Source: an uncultured Collinsella sp.
GTDB taxonomy: Bacteria > Actinomycetota > Coriobacteriia > Coriobacteriales > Coriobacteriaceae
Assembly: GCA_900547835.1 (NCBI GenBank)
Contig: URIJ01000021.1
Coordinates: 1-17,631 of the forward strand
DNA length: 17,631 bases
Direction of reading: 5' to 3'
The notes beneath the pieces are model-generated. The model saw only the letters and a program-made list of their open reading frames with translations, made no database searches and was not told where the DNA came from. The position numbers and the translations under genes were made by a program. Below, in pieces: positions 6,125 to 13,304 of the stretch. The first letter of the stretch is position 1, and the number at the start of each line of letters is the position of its first letter.

Positions 6125-7108
6125 ATGTACGAGATCGACCTTAACCTCCCTAAGCAGATCGTCGCTGACGTCCTGTCCAACCACGAGATCCACAGTGTCG
6201 CCTTCGTCGGCTGCGGTGCTTCCATGTCCGACCTGTACCCCGCCAAGTACTTCCTGGCCAACAACACGGACAAGCTGAACGTTCAGATCTTCACCGCTAA
6301 CGAGTTCAACTACGACACGCCTTCCTGGGTCAACGAGCACACCTTCGTGATCACCTGCTCCCTCGGTGGCTCCACGCCCGAGACCGTCGAGGCCAACAAG
6401 ACCGCCAAGAAGCACAACTGCCCGGTCGTCTCCCTCACCAATAAGGCTGGCTCCGCTCTGACCGTCGACGCCGACTACGTCATCGTTCACGGCTTCCACG
6501 CCAACTTCGCTGCCAAGTGCGAGAAGCCCGGCTATGCCATCGCTCTTGCTCTCGAGATCCTTCAGCAGACCGAGGGCTATGACCACTACGAGGACATGAT
6601 CACCGGCCTCACCAACGTTTTCGATCTCTGCGAGAACGCCGCTCAGCACTGCAAGAAGCTCGCCAAGAAGTTCGCCGAGGACTTCAAGGACGACAAGATG
6701 ATCTACTTCATGGCCTCCGGTGCCTCCGAGAAGATGGCTTATTCTCACGCCGCCTTCCTGTTCACCGAGATGCAGTGGATCGACGCCGCCGCCTACAACA
6801 CCGGCGAGTACTTCCACGGCCCGTTCGAGGTTTCCACCGAGGGTAAGCCCTACGTCTTCTTCATGTCCGATGGTGCTACCCGTCCGATGGACGCTCGCGC
6901 CCTCACCTTCCTTGAGCGCATGGGCGCCAAGGTCGCTCTGATCGACTCCAAGGACTACGGCCTGGCTGACGCCGTGCCCGCGAGCGTCGTCACCTACTTC
7001 AACCCGCTGCTGCACCTCGCCGTTATGCGCGAGTACGGCAACCAGATCGCCGAGGCCCGTCAGCACCCGCTGACCATGCGCCGCTACATGTGGAAGCTTT
7101 CCTACTAA
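6125..7108 (+). CDS. SIS-domain sugar-phosphate deglycase, FrlB/GfrE/GfrF-like (paralog 2, PTS-linked)
   Basis: I chose the ATG at 6125, giving 327 residues. AAGGA (6111-6115) is 9 nt upstream, while the in-frame ATG at 6116 abuts that site, and upstream codons read through the palindromes. The fold is a double SIS: phosphate loop GCGASMSD at 29-36, second loop CSLGGSTPET at 78-87. The catalytic Glu215 (FTEMQW) and His231 (TGEYFHGPFE) are 16 residues apart, as in GlmS and FraB, and the Gly-Glu before the HGP motif is intact. It ends RRYMWKLSY. It follows the mannose-family PTS genes and precedes a strong terminator, so it is probably the last gene of that operon and acts on the phosphorylated compound the PTS delivers. 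Fructoselysine or glucoselysine 6-phosphate are candidates by analogy with Salmonella gfr, but substrate choice is not visible in the sequence. Confidence 0.87.
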   Translation: MYEIDLNLPKQIVADVLSNHEIHSVAFVGCGASMSDLYPAKYFLANNTDKLNVQIFTANEFNYDTPSWVNEHTFVITCSLGGSTPETVEANKTAKKHNCPVVSLTNKAGSALTVDADYVIVHGFHANFAAKCEKPGYAIALALEILQQTEGYDHYEDMITGLTNVFDLCENAAQHCKKLAKKFAEDFKDDKMIYFMASGASEKMAYSHAAFLFTEMQWIDAAAYNTGEYFHGPFEVSTEGKPYVFFMSDGATRPMDARALTFLERMGAKVALIDSKDYGLADAVPASVVTYFNPLLHLAVMREYGNQIAEARQHPLTMRRYMWKLSY

Positions 7109-7141
7109 TCACAAGTAAGTAGACCTTACGGGTTGATTGAG

Positions 7142-7173
7142 AGGGGATGGGGTTTGCGCCCCGTCCCCTTTTT
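7142..7173 (+). terminator. Rho-independent terminator of the PTS-deglycase operon
   Basis: GGGGATGGGG (7143-7152) pairs with CCCCGTCCCC (7159-7168) around a 6-nt loop and is followed directly by TTTTT (7169-7173). It lies 34 nt after the deglycase stop, a canonical layout. Confidence 0.9.
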
Positions 7174-7207
7174 GCTTTGGGGGCGTGTCTGTCGCGTCGC
7201 AAAACAC

Positions 7208-7250
7208 CAGATAAAACCTACCAAAATAAACCTGTCCCTTTTTGGCAGGT
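7208..7250 (+). repeat. 43-nt dispersed hairpin repeat, copy A
   Basis: The unit starts CAGATAAAACCTACCAAAAT and ends CTTTTTGGCAGGT. The arms ACCTACCAAAA (7216-7226) and TTTTGGCAGGT (7240-7250) pair with one mismatch, and the loop holds CCTGTCCC. It ends 14 nt before the HAD gene start and runs straight into that gene's ribosome site. Copies B (9342-9384) and C (17313-17355, minus) have the same orientation relative to their downstream genes. Confidence 0.8.
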
Positions 7251-7264
7251 GGGAGGAGATGCGT

Positions 7265-7894
7265 ATGATCAAGGCAGTGCTGTTTGATATGGACGGCGTG
7301 CTGGTCGATACCGAGTGGTTCTACAACCGTCGCCGCGTGGCGTTTATGGAGGAAAAGGGGTTCCACTTTGACGAGATCCCCGATCTTTCGGGGTCTAACG
7401 AGCCTGCCATCTGGAAGTCGCTGGTGCCCGACGATGTTGAGCTGCGCGAGCGCTTGCGCGTGGAGTACAAGCAAGTCTACAGCCCGGACCACCCCGTTCC
7501 GTATGCCGAGCTGCTCAACGAGCAGACGGAGTCGGTGATGCGTGAGCTGCACGAGCGCGGCGTGAAGTGCGCCATCGCGAGCTCGTCCTATCGCGAGCTC
7601 ATTGACGAGCTGGTGGAGATTGCCGGTATCGCCGATGTGCTGGATTACACCATCAGCGGTCACGAGTGCAGTGCGTTTAAGCCCGACCCCGAGATCTACC
7701 TGCGTGCCATGGAGGCGCTGGGTATGGAGCCTGCCGAGTGCCTGGTTATCGAGGACTCGCCTTTGGGCATCGAGGCCGGCAAGCGCTCCGGCGCCCGCGT
7801 CCTGGCACTGCGTCCGCACGAGGGCGTCAACCTCGATCAATCGCGAGCCGATGCCGTTATCGATAATCTGACCGACATTCTGGCCGCTTTGTAG
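7265..7894 (+). CDS. HAD-superfamily phosphatase/phosphomutase, beta-phosphoglucomutase-like
   Basis: The start at 7265 is preferred over the in-frame ATG at 7259 because GGGAGGAG (7251-7258) is 6 nt from the former and abuts the latter; the product has 209 residues. HAD motifs are complete: the nucleophile motif I FDMDGVLVDTE with Asp8 and Asp10, a helical cap at about 18-85, motif II in AIASSSY (Ser106-108), motif III Lys139 in FKPDP, and motif IV EDSPLGIEAG with Glu163/Asp164. The DxDGVxxDTE form plus the EDSxxGIxA motif is typical of the beta-phosphoglucomutase/sugar-phosphatase subgroup. It acts in the cytoplasm on a sugar phosphate, probably dephosphorylating or isomerising it. It follows the PTS operon terminator and has a repeat hairpin in its leader, so it is likely transcribed separately. 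A link to deglycase substrates is plausible but unproven. Confidence 0.9.
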   Translation: MIKAVLFDMDGVLVDTEWFYNRRRVAFMEEKGFHFDEIPDLSGSNEPAIWKSLVPDDVELRERLRVEYKQVYSPDHPVPYAELLNEQTESVMRELHERGVKCAIASSSYRELIDELVEIAGIADVLDYTISGHECSAFKPDPEIYLRAMEALGMEPAECLVIEDSPLGIEAGKRSGARVLALRPHEGVNLDQSRADAVIDNLTDILAAL

Positions 7895-7897
7895 CGT

Positions 7898-7945
7898 CAA
7901 TCCGCCGCGAGAAGTGCCGATTCGCGCATTTATCGCGGTGGATTG
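7898..7945. repeat. Extragenic hairpin after the HAD gene
   Basis: CAATCCGCCGCGA (7898-7910) pairs with TCGCGGTGGATTG (7933-7945) over 13 bp with one G-U, around a 22-nt loop. It starts 3 nt after the stop codon and has no T-run, so it is better described as a REP-like element or an mRNA 3'-end stabiliser than as a terminator. Confidence 0.5.
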
Positions 7946-7989
7946 GCTCATTTTGGCTTCGATTTAGATCCGTTTGGCTTCGACTCGGA

Positions 7990-8113
7990 CTAAGTGAGTA
8001 GACTTTTTGGCACATGCCGAGCACAAAGCGTTTCTGCCTTAGTAAAACCGCAGGTCACAGAGGTGGCTGTTATTGGCTGTGCTCGGCAGGTTGCGAAAAG
8101 TCTACTCACTTAG
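7990..8113. repeat. 124-nt MITE-like inverted repeat
   Basis: Outer arms CTAAGTGAGTAGACTTTT (7990-8007) and its exact complement (8096-8113) are 18 nt. Inner arms GCCGAGCACA (8016-8025) and TGTGCTCGGC (8078-8087) are also perfect, and both pairs share the same centre of symmetry. A 52-nt middle remains. The 355-nt gap 7895-8249 holds this element, the preceding hairpin and the next gene's promoter. An open frame crossing it from 8014 shows no protein-family features. A related half-element, AAGTAAGTAGAC, occurs at 7113-7124. Confidence 0.65.
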
Positions 8114-8198
8114 AATTTGGGCCTTTGGTTGTGGGGTTACCGGTCCCGTTTTGGTTGTCGAGAGAGGGTGAATTGAAGCGTCCTCTCGCGCTCCATGC

Positions 8199-8204
8199 TA
8201 CAAT
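8199..8204 (+). promoter_or_regulatory. Candidate -10 box for the YitT-family gene
   Basis: TACAAT lies 45 nt before the start codon. A possible -35, TTGAAG (8173-8178), is 20 nt upstream of it, longer than ideal, so only the -10 is suggested. Confidence 0.4.
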
Positions 8205-8249
8205 CGCCGGCATGCCCCACAATTACATCTGCCTTCGAAAGGAGCCTAC

Positions 8250-9257
8250 GTGGCGAACGCCATCGATCAGCTCACGGACCGCGTGCTCGTGCTCGGCCGC
8301 CTCACCATCGTCCGCCGCGCCATTACTGCCGTGGCGGTCACAATTTCTGCCGTCCTCCAGACATTCCTGATCCAGGCGTTCATTCAGCCCGCCGACCTGC
8401 TTCCGAGCGGTCTCACCGGCGTCGCGGTCCTGCTCGATCGCGTTACCTCGCTGGGCGGCGTTCACATCGACATCTCGCTCGGTATGCTTGCGCTCAACAT
8501 CCCCGTGGCGCTCCTATGCTGGAGCGGCATTAGCAAGCGTTTCGTCATCTTCTCGATGATGCAGGTCGTGCTCTCGTCGCTGTTCCTCAACGTCTTTCAC
8601 TTCGCGCCGTTTTTGGGTGACAAGATCATGCTCATCATTTTTGGCGGCGTGGTCTCGGGTCTGGGCGCTGCCATCGCGCTTAAGTCCGGCGCATCTACCG
8701 GTGGCACCGACTTTATCGCGCTGTGGGTCTCCAACCACACGGGCAAGACCATTTGGGGCGTCATCTTTGGTTTCAACTGCTTTATCCTGGCGATCTTTGG
8801 CTTTATATTTGGCTGGGACAATGCGGCGTACTCCATCGTGTTCCAGTTTATTTCGACCAAGACCATCGACAGTTTCTATCGTCGCTACGATCGCGTGACG
8901 CTGCAGATTACGACGCGCAAGGCAGACGAGGTCATGACTGCCTACGTAAACCATTTTCAGCACGGCATTAGCTGCGCCGAGGTCGTCGGCGGATACAGCC
9001 GCGAAAAGATGTACCTGCTGAACACCGTTGTTTCGACCTACGAGAGCCAGGACATTATCAAGTTGGTGTGCGACGTTGATCCCGGCGCCGTGATCAACGT
9101 GTTCCACACGCTCAACTTTGTGGGCGGCTGGTGGGGCGGTCATGTCGACGAGCCCATGCCCACGGCCGTTCCCGATCCCGACAAGCCCGCACGCATGGCC
9201 AGCAGGCAGGCGCGCCTCAGCGAACAGGACAGCCTGCAGCAGGACGACGGCAAGTAG
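8250..9257 (+). CDS. YitT-family membrane protein with DUF2179 C-terminal domain
   Basis: The GTG at 8250 is supported by AAAGGAG (8238-8244) 5 nt upstream; the product has 335 residues. The N-terminal half has about five to six hydrophobic segments. It contains the YitT hallmark FGGVVSGLGAAIALKSGAS then TGGTDFIA (residues 131-157), and before it LLPSGLTGVAVLL. Residues about 213-293 match the soluble DUF2179 domain (VTLQITTRKADEVMTAYVNH, then KMYLLNTVVS and DPGAVINVFHTLNFVGG). A charged 40-residue tail follows and is not typical. The molecular function of YitT proteins is not established; transport across the cytoplasmic membrane is commonly assumed. It has its own promoter candidate and a hairpin after its stop codon, so it is probably monocistronic, and its link to the deglycase genes is positional only. 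Confidence 0.88.
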   Translation: MANAIDQLTDRVLVLGRLTIVRRAITAVAVTISAVLQTFLIQAFIQPADLLPSGLTGVAVLLDRVTSLGGVHIDISLGMLALNIPVALLCWSGISKRFVIFSMMQVVLSSLFLNVFHFAPFLGDKIMLIIFGGVVSGLGAAIALKSGASTGGTDFIALWVSNHTGKTIWGVIFGFNCFILAIFGFIFGWDNAAYSIVFQFISTKTIDSFYRRYDRVTLQITTRKADEVMTAYVNHFQHGISCAEVVGGYSREKMYLLNTVVSTYESQDIIKLVCDVDPGAVINVFHTLNFVGGWWGGHVDEPMPTAVPDPDKPARMASRQARLSEQDSLQQDDGK

Positions 9258-9294
9258 GGTATTGGCATTTTGCCGGTCCTGCGCAACCCATCCG

Positions 9295-9337
9295 AACGAG
9301 CCCCCCGAAAGCCCCGTTGCTTTCGAGGGCTCTCGTT
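9295..9337 (+). terminator. Terminator-like hairpin after the YitT-family gene
   Basis: AACGAG plus CCCCCCGAAAGC (9295-9312) pairs with GCTTTCGAGGGCTCTCGTT (9319-9337) with a small bulge and one mismatch around a 6-nt loop. The tail TTTGCC is weak in T, so termination may be partial. Confidence 0.55.
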
Positions 9338-9341
9338 TGCC

Positions 9342-9384
9342 CAGATAAAACCTACCAAAATGAAGCTGTCGCTTTTTGGTAGGG
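9342..9384 (+). repeat. 43-nt dispersed hairpin repeat, copy B
   Basis: It starts CAGATAAAACCTACCAAAAT as copy A does, with arms CCTACCAAAA (9351-9360) and TTTTGGTAGG (9374-9383) pairing perfectly. The loop reads AGCTGTCGC instead of ACCTGTCCC, so it has diverged. It lies 91 nt before the gntR gene at 9476, in the same orientation. Confidence 0.75.
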
Positions 9385-9425
9385 AGGGTGTATCGTTTTA
9401 TCAATATGAGGTAACATGAAACTAG

Positions 9426-9440
9426 ACGTTATATACGTAT
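9426..9440 (+). promoter_or_regulatory. Candidate operator upstream of the second gntR gene
   Basis: ACGTTATATACGTAT contains ACGTTATA (9426-9433), also found upstream of the PTS operon (3289-3296) and, reversed, the EamA gene (2012-2019). This suggests the encoded regulator controls its own gene and those two. Confidence 0.5.
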
Positions 9441-9475
9441 TAGAAATTTAGCTATTTTGATAAGAGTGATCAGAT

Positions 9476-10195
9476 ATGCCCGCACCCAAAAATGCACCGC
9501 TTTACCAGCAGATTTATGACGAGATCAAGGATGCAATCGAGAAAGGGGTTTATGCACCCAAGGAGCGCATTCCGTCCGAGCTTGAGCTTGCCGAACAGTA
9601 CGAGGTGAGCCGTATTACGGTGCGCCGTGCCGTCGAGGAACTGTGTTCCGACGGCTATCTGGTTAAGCAGCAGGGCCGCGGCACCTTTGTCTCCACGCCG
9701 CACATCAACCGCCAGTTCCACGCCTCGACGCTGCAGACGTTTACCGCGCTGTGTGCCGACAATGGCATGAAGGCCGGTGCACATGTGGTCGATCGCCAGA
9801 TTGTTCCGGCGCGCCAAAACGAGATGGAGTTCTTTGGCCTGCAGAAGGATGCGCTGCTGCTGCATATCAAGCGCGTGCGTACGGCCGACGGCGAGCCCAT
9901 CTTTGAGGAGAACATCTTTGTGCCGTTTGACGCCTACCGTGAGCTGTTGACGGCCGATCTTGAGGACAAGTCGATTTTTGCCGAGGTCGAGCGTGTTGGC
10001 GGAACGCCGATTGTCTCGGTTGGCTACCGTACGGTCGAGGCCGTTCGAGCTAACGCCGAGCAGGCGGCCGAGCTGGGCATTGCTCCGCACGATCCGCTGC
10101 TCAACCTGCGCGCCGGCTTTATCGGCCCCAATGGCGAGCCGGTCCTGATGGGTAAGCAGTACTACGTGGGTAGCCGTTACGTCATGGTGATGTAA
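9476..10195 (+). CDS. GntR-family transcriptional regulator with UTRA domain (second)
   Basis: The 239-residue protein has a GntR winged helix at about 8-73: LYQQIYDEIKDAIEKGVYAP, PSELELAEQYEVSRITVRRA with the recognition helix near 44-56, and wing QQGRGTFV. A UTRA effector domain spans about 90-235 and ends LMGKQYYVGSRYVMVM. It resembles the third regulator (12531) much more than the first. The ribosome site (AAGAG near 9462) is weak. The ACGTTATA motif in its own leader also occurs at the PTS and EamA promoters, so I infer it represses the PTS-deglycase operon until a phosphorylated substrate or product binds. It stands alone, followed by a strong hairpin at its stop codon. Repressor action is typical of this subfamily but activators exist. 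Confidence 0.92.
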   Translation: MPAPKNAPLYQQIYDEIKDAIEKGVYAPKERIPSELELAEQYEVSRITVRRAVEELCSDGYLVKQQGRGTFVSTPHINRQFHASTLQTFTALCADNGMKAGAHVVDRQIVPARQNEMEFFGLQKDALLLHIKRVRTADGEPIFEENIFVPFDAYRELLTADLEDKSIFAEVERVGGTPIVSVGYRTVEAVRANAEQAAELGIAPHDPLLNLRAGFIGPNGEPVLMGKQYYVGSRYVMVM

Positions 10196-10223
10196 GTTAC
10201 GCGGTTTTACCAAACCGCGTAAC
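10196..10223 (+). terminator. Perfect hairpin abutting the gntR stop codon
   Basis: GTTACGCGGTTT (10196-10207) pairs with AAACCGCGTAAC (10212-10223), 12 bp around a 4-nt loop, beginning at the base after the stop codon. No T-run follows. It is probably a terminator or 3'-end structure. Confidence 0.6.
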
Positions 10224-10245
10224 GGGCCGACGCTGCGCCCTTGGT

Positions 10246-10381
10246 TCCGCCGTTCTAACGAACGGCGGACCGGTCGACGCTGCAAACGCCTCTAAGCGGC
10301 AATCTGACGTTCAATCGTCGGTCGCGTACCGAAGTACGCTTCCCTCCTCTTTCACGTCACCTTGCTCGCTTAGGGGCGTTT
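10246..10381. repeat. Hairpin cluster between gntR and recQ
   Basis: TCCGCCGTTC/GAACGGCGGA (10246-10255/10260-10269) forms a 10-bp stem with a 4-nt loop. Next, AAACGCCTCTAAGCG (10284-10298) pairs with CGCTTAGGGGCGTTT (10367-10381) with one mismatch. Inside it TGACGT (10305-10310) pairs with ACGTCA (10354-10359), and GCGTAC-CGAA-GTACGC (10324-10339) forms a central tetraloop hairpin. The 368-nt gap 10196-10563 holds these structures and the recQ promoter; I see no gene in it. Confidence 0.55.
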
Positions 10382-10526
10382 TCGCTGACTTATGCTCAAC
10401 CAGCGACGTTTGCGCGCTTGTCAAGAGATTAGCCGTTGGGAAAGTGTCCAAAAATCCCACGCTCGTTCCTTTTGGATTGCGTTGCCCGTGGCCGACAGCC
10501 GTGCGGCACCGGTCCGCGTGGCGGCG

Positions 10527-10532
10527 TATAAT
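10527..10532 (+). promoter_or_regulatory. Consensus -10 box for recQ
   Basis: TATAAT lies 31 nt before the recQ ATG, an apt distance for a short leader. No good -35 is visible at the right spacing, and I saw no complete SOS-type operator. Confidence 0.5.
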
Positions 10533-10563
10533 CGGCGGCAGATGACTTGGACGTTAGGAAACC

Positions 10564-12528
10564 ATGACCGATAGCATGCAGCAGATGGCGCTCGACACGC
10601 TCGGCGCCTATTTTGGCTACACCTCGTTTCGCCCGGGGCAGGACCGCATGGTCGATGCGATCCTTGCCGGTCGCGATGCGCTGGGCGTTATGCCCACAGG
10701 CGCCGGCAAGTCCATTTGCTACCAGGTGCCTGCGCTTATGCTGCCCGGCATCACCTTTGTGGTGAGCCCGTTGCTGTCGCTTATGGAGGACCAGACCCGC
10801 GCGCTGCTCGCGGCGGGTGCGCGCCCCAGCTATCTCAACTCCAGCCTTACTCCGGCCCAGCAAAACACCGTGCTCAAGCGGGCGCGCGAGGGCCGCTACC
10901 AGCTTATGTACGTGGCGCCCGAGCGCTTGCTCGAGCCGCGTTTTTTGGCCTTTGCGCAGGAGGCTGCGGGTTCCGCCGGCATTGGCGTGCCGCTCGTGGC
11001 CATTGACGAGGCCCACTGCGTGAGCCAATGGGGCCAGGATTTCCGCCCCGCCTACCTGCAGATTCGTGAGTTCATCGATTCCCTGCCGCAGCGCCCCATC
11101 GTGGCGGCCTTTACCGCTACGGCGACTGAGCGTGTGCGCGCGGACATTCAGCAGATGCTCGGCCTGCAAAATCCCGCGACGGTGGTGACGGGCTTCGATC
11201 GCAAGAACCTCTACTTTGGCTGCGAGGAGATGGGCGACAAGGCCAAGGCCGCGTGGGTGCGCGACTATGTGATCGCGCATTCGAGTGAGAGCGGCATCGT
11301 ATATTGCTCGACCCGCAAGACCGTCGATGCACTCGCCGGCGAGCTTGCCGAGGCGCTGGGCCCCAGCGGCATTCGCGTTGGCCGCTACCATGCCGGCATG
11401 GGCAACGACGCCCGTCGCCAAAGCCAGCGCGCCTTTATCGACGACGATATCCAGGTGATGGTTGCCACCAACGCCTTTGGCATGGGCATCGACAAGCCCA
11501 ACGTGCGCTACGTGATCCACAACAACGTGCCCGAGAGCATCGAAGCCTACTACCAGGAGGCGGGCCGCGCCGGCCGCGATGGCGACCCGGCCAGCTGCCA
11601 CTTGCTGTGGAACGGCAACGATTTTCGGATGCGCCGCTTTTTAATCGACCGCGGCGATGCGGCCGACGAGGCGCTCGACGACGAGCAACGCGCGTGGGCG
11701 CTCCAAAATCGATATCGTCTGCTCAGCCAGATGGAGGGCTACTGCAATACCACCGGCTGCCTGCGCGAATACATGCTGCGCTACTTTGGCGACGAGGCCG
11801 CGGCCGGTGCGGGCGCCACCGCCACGGACGACGCCGAGGGCTGCGGCAACTGCAGCAACTGCCTCACGCAGTTCGAGGTCGAGGACGTCACCGATATGGC
11901 CCGCGCCGCCGTGCGCTACGTGGCCACGCGTCCCATGCGCTTTGGCAAGTCGCTCATCGCCGATGTGCTCCACGGCGGCAACACCGAGCGCATTCGCCAG
12001 ATGCATCTGGACGAGGACCGCGGCTACGGTGAGCTGTCGAGCGAATCGGTCGGGCGCATCAAGGACATCATCGGCCAGCTGTGCGGCCGCGGTTATCTGG
12101 CCACCTCGCAGGGGCAGTACCCGGTCGTGGGGCTGGGTCCGCGTGCCGTCGAGGTCGAGGATGAGGCGTTCGCCTTTACCGTTAAGCGTCGCGCGTCCAA
12201 GCGCAAGGCCTCGGCTCGCGCCCGCCGTGCGGTGGATCTGCTGCGCGAGGAGGCTGAGCTGGATCAGCGCCCGCGCGTGGGCGACGATGCCGAGCTGTTC
12301 GAGCGCCTGCGTGCCTTGCGCAAGGAGATCTCGACCGAGCTGGAGATGGCGCCGTACATGGTCTTCTCCGACAAGGCTCTGCGCGGTCTGTGCCGCCTGC
12401 GCCCTCAGACGCGCGACGAGCTGATCCAGGTCAACGGCATTGGCGAGAAAAAGGCCGACGCCTTTGGCGAGCAGTTTATGGCGGCGATTGAAGAATTTGA
12501 GTCCGAGCATGCACGGGATGGAGCGTAA
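10564..12528 (+). CDS. recQ: ATP-dependent DNA helicase RecQ
   Basis: The 654-residue protein carries the full RecQ layout. Motif 0 is FRPGQ near 22-26. Walker A is MPTGAGKS at 43-50 and Walker B is DEAH at 148-151 within AIDEAHCVSQWGQDFRPAY; motif III is FTATAT. The second RecA lobe has ATNAFGMGIDKPNVRYVIH and QEAGRAGRDG with the arginine finger. Zinc-site cysteines are Cys399, Cys427, Cys430 and Cys433. A winged-helix RQC region is followed by an HRDC domain from about 575 to 648 (LRALRKEIS..., IGEKKADAFGEQF). RecQ unwinds DNA 3' to 5' in recombination and fork repair. AGGA (10556 region) precedes the ATG, and a TATAAT box lies upstream. Its stop is 2 nt before the next gntR start, whose ribosome site lies inside recQ, so the two are probably cotranscribed. 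Confidence 0.96.
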   Translation: MTDSMQQMALDTLGAYFGYTSFRPGQDRMVDAILAGRDALGVMPTGAGKSICYQVPALMLPGITFVVSPLLSLMEDQTRALLAAGARPSYLNSSLTPAQQNTVLKRAREGRYQLMYVAPERLLEPRFLAFAQEAAGSAGIGVPLVAIDEAHCVSQWGQDFRPAYLQIREFIDSLPQRPIVAAFTATATERVRADIQQMLGLQNPATVVTGFDRKNLYFGCEEMGDKAKAAWVRDYVIAHSSESGIVYCSTRKTVDALAGELAEALGPSGIRVGRYHAGMGNDARRQSQRAFIDDDIQVMVATNAFGMGIDKPNVRYVIHNNVPESIEAYYQEAGRAGRDGDPASCHLLWNGNDFRMRRFLIDRGDAADEALDDEQRAWALQNRYRLLSQMEGYCNTTGCLREYMLRYFGDEAAAGAGATATDDAEGCGNCSNCLTQFEVEDVTDMARAAVRYVATRPMRFGKSLIADVLHGGNTERIRQMHLDEDRGYGELSSESVGRIKDIIGQLCGRGYLATSQGQYPVVGLGPRAVEVEDEAFAFTVKRRASKRKASARARRAVDLLREEAELDQRPRVGDDAELFERLRALRKEISTELEMAPYMVFSDKALRGLCRLRPQTRDELIQVNGIGEKKADAFGEQFMAAIEEFESEHARDGA

Positions 12529-12530
12529 CG

Positions 12531-13295
12531 ATGGTAGCCGATAACAAGACCGAACGTTCCGAGCGCGCCGAGGTTTCCGCCGTGCCGCTGTACCAGCAGG
12601 TTATGGACGACCTAAAGGGAGAGATCGCGCGCGGCGTGTACGCATCTGGCTCGCGCATTCCTTCCGAGATCGAGCTCGCGAAGTCCTACGGCGTAGGGCG
12701 CGTCACCGTGCGCCGCGCCATCGAGGAGCTGTCGCGTGCGGGGTATCTCAACCGCCAGCAGGGGAGGGGTACCTTTGTGTGCGCTCCCAAGCTCAAGCGC
12801 AAGATTCACCAGAAGGGTGACGTCCAGAGTTTTACTGAGGGTTGTGCTGCCAACGATATGGTGGCCGGAGCGCGCCTGGTGTCGCGCACGGTGGTTGCGG
12901 CGACGCGCGAGGACGCGGCGTTTTTTGGCGTGGAGCCCGGCAGTGAGCTTATCGTGGTCGAGCGCGTGCGCACGGCCGACGGCATCCCCGTCATGCTCGA
13001 GAACAACGCCTTTGTGCTCGCCGACCATCCCTACCTGCAGACGCTGGCCGACGAGGACCTTTCCGATAACTCAATCTTTGCGCTCGTTGCCGAGCATTCG
13101 GGTTGCGCGCCGCTCAAGTCCGACCCCTGCACCGTGGAGATTGCGCTTGCCGATGCTCAGGCGGCCCCGCTGCTGGAGGTGCCGGTCGGCGAGCCTCTCT
13201 TTTATATGGAGGCGTATTTTACCGATGCAGACGAGCGCCCCCTGCTGCTCGGGCGCCAAAAGATCGTGGGCTCGCGTTACGTGTTCGACATCTAA
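12531..13295 (+). CDS. GntR-family transcriptional regulator with UTRA domain (third)
   Basis: The 254-residue protein has about 18 hydrophilic residues ahead of the winged helix: LYQQVMDDLKGEIARGVYAS, PSEIELAKSYGVGRVTVRRA with recognition helix near 54-66, and wing QQGRGTFV. A UTRA domain follows (about 105-250), ending LLLGRQKIVGSRYVFDI. It is a paralog of the 9476 regulator, with near-identical segments in the DNA-binding part. The start is 2 nt after the recQ stop and its ribosome site (GATGGAG, about 12517-12523) lies in recQ. The next gene, 144 nt downstream, is the third deglycase, whose promoter region holds a duplicated 17-nt motif, so it is the likely target. Ligand unknown; a sugar-phosphate conjugate used by that deglycase is my inference. 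Confidence 0.92.
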   Translation: MVADNKTERSERAEVSAVPLYQQVMDDLKGEIARGVYASGSRIPSEIELAKSYGVGRVTVRRAIEELSRAGYLNRQQGRGTFVCAPKLKRKIHQKGDVQSFTEGCAANDMVAGARLVSRTVVAATREDAAFFGVEPGSELIVVERVRTADGIPVMLENNAFVLADHPYLQTLADEDLSDNSIFALVAEHSGCAPLKSDPCTVEIALADAQAAPLLEVPVGEPLFYMEAYFTDADERPLLLGRQKIVGSRYVFDI

Positions 13296-13304
13296 CGTTC
13301 ATAG

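Noticed and set aside
5852..7066. Minus-strand open frame of 404 codons opposite the PTS-linked deglycase gene
   Set aside because: Antisense shadow of a clear gene, running through intergenic palindromes, with no recognisable domain.
8014..8370. Plus-strand open frame upstream of and overlapping the YitT-family gene
   Set aside because: It lies mostly inside the 124-nt inverted repeat and then overlaps the YitT start in another frame, with no ribosome site or domain.
10392..10574. Small open frame of 60 codons before recQ
   Set aside because: It covers the recQ promoter (TATAAT) and lacks a ribosome site and any recognisable feature.
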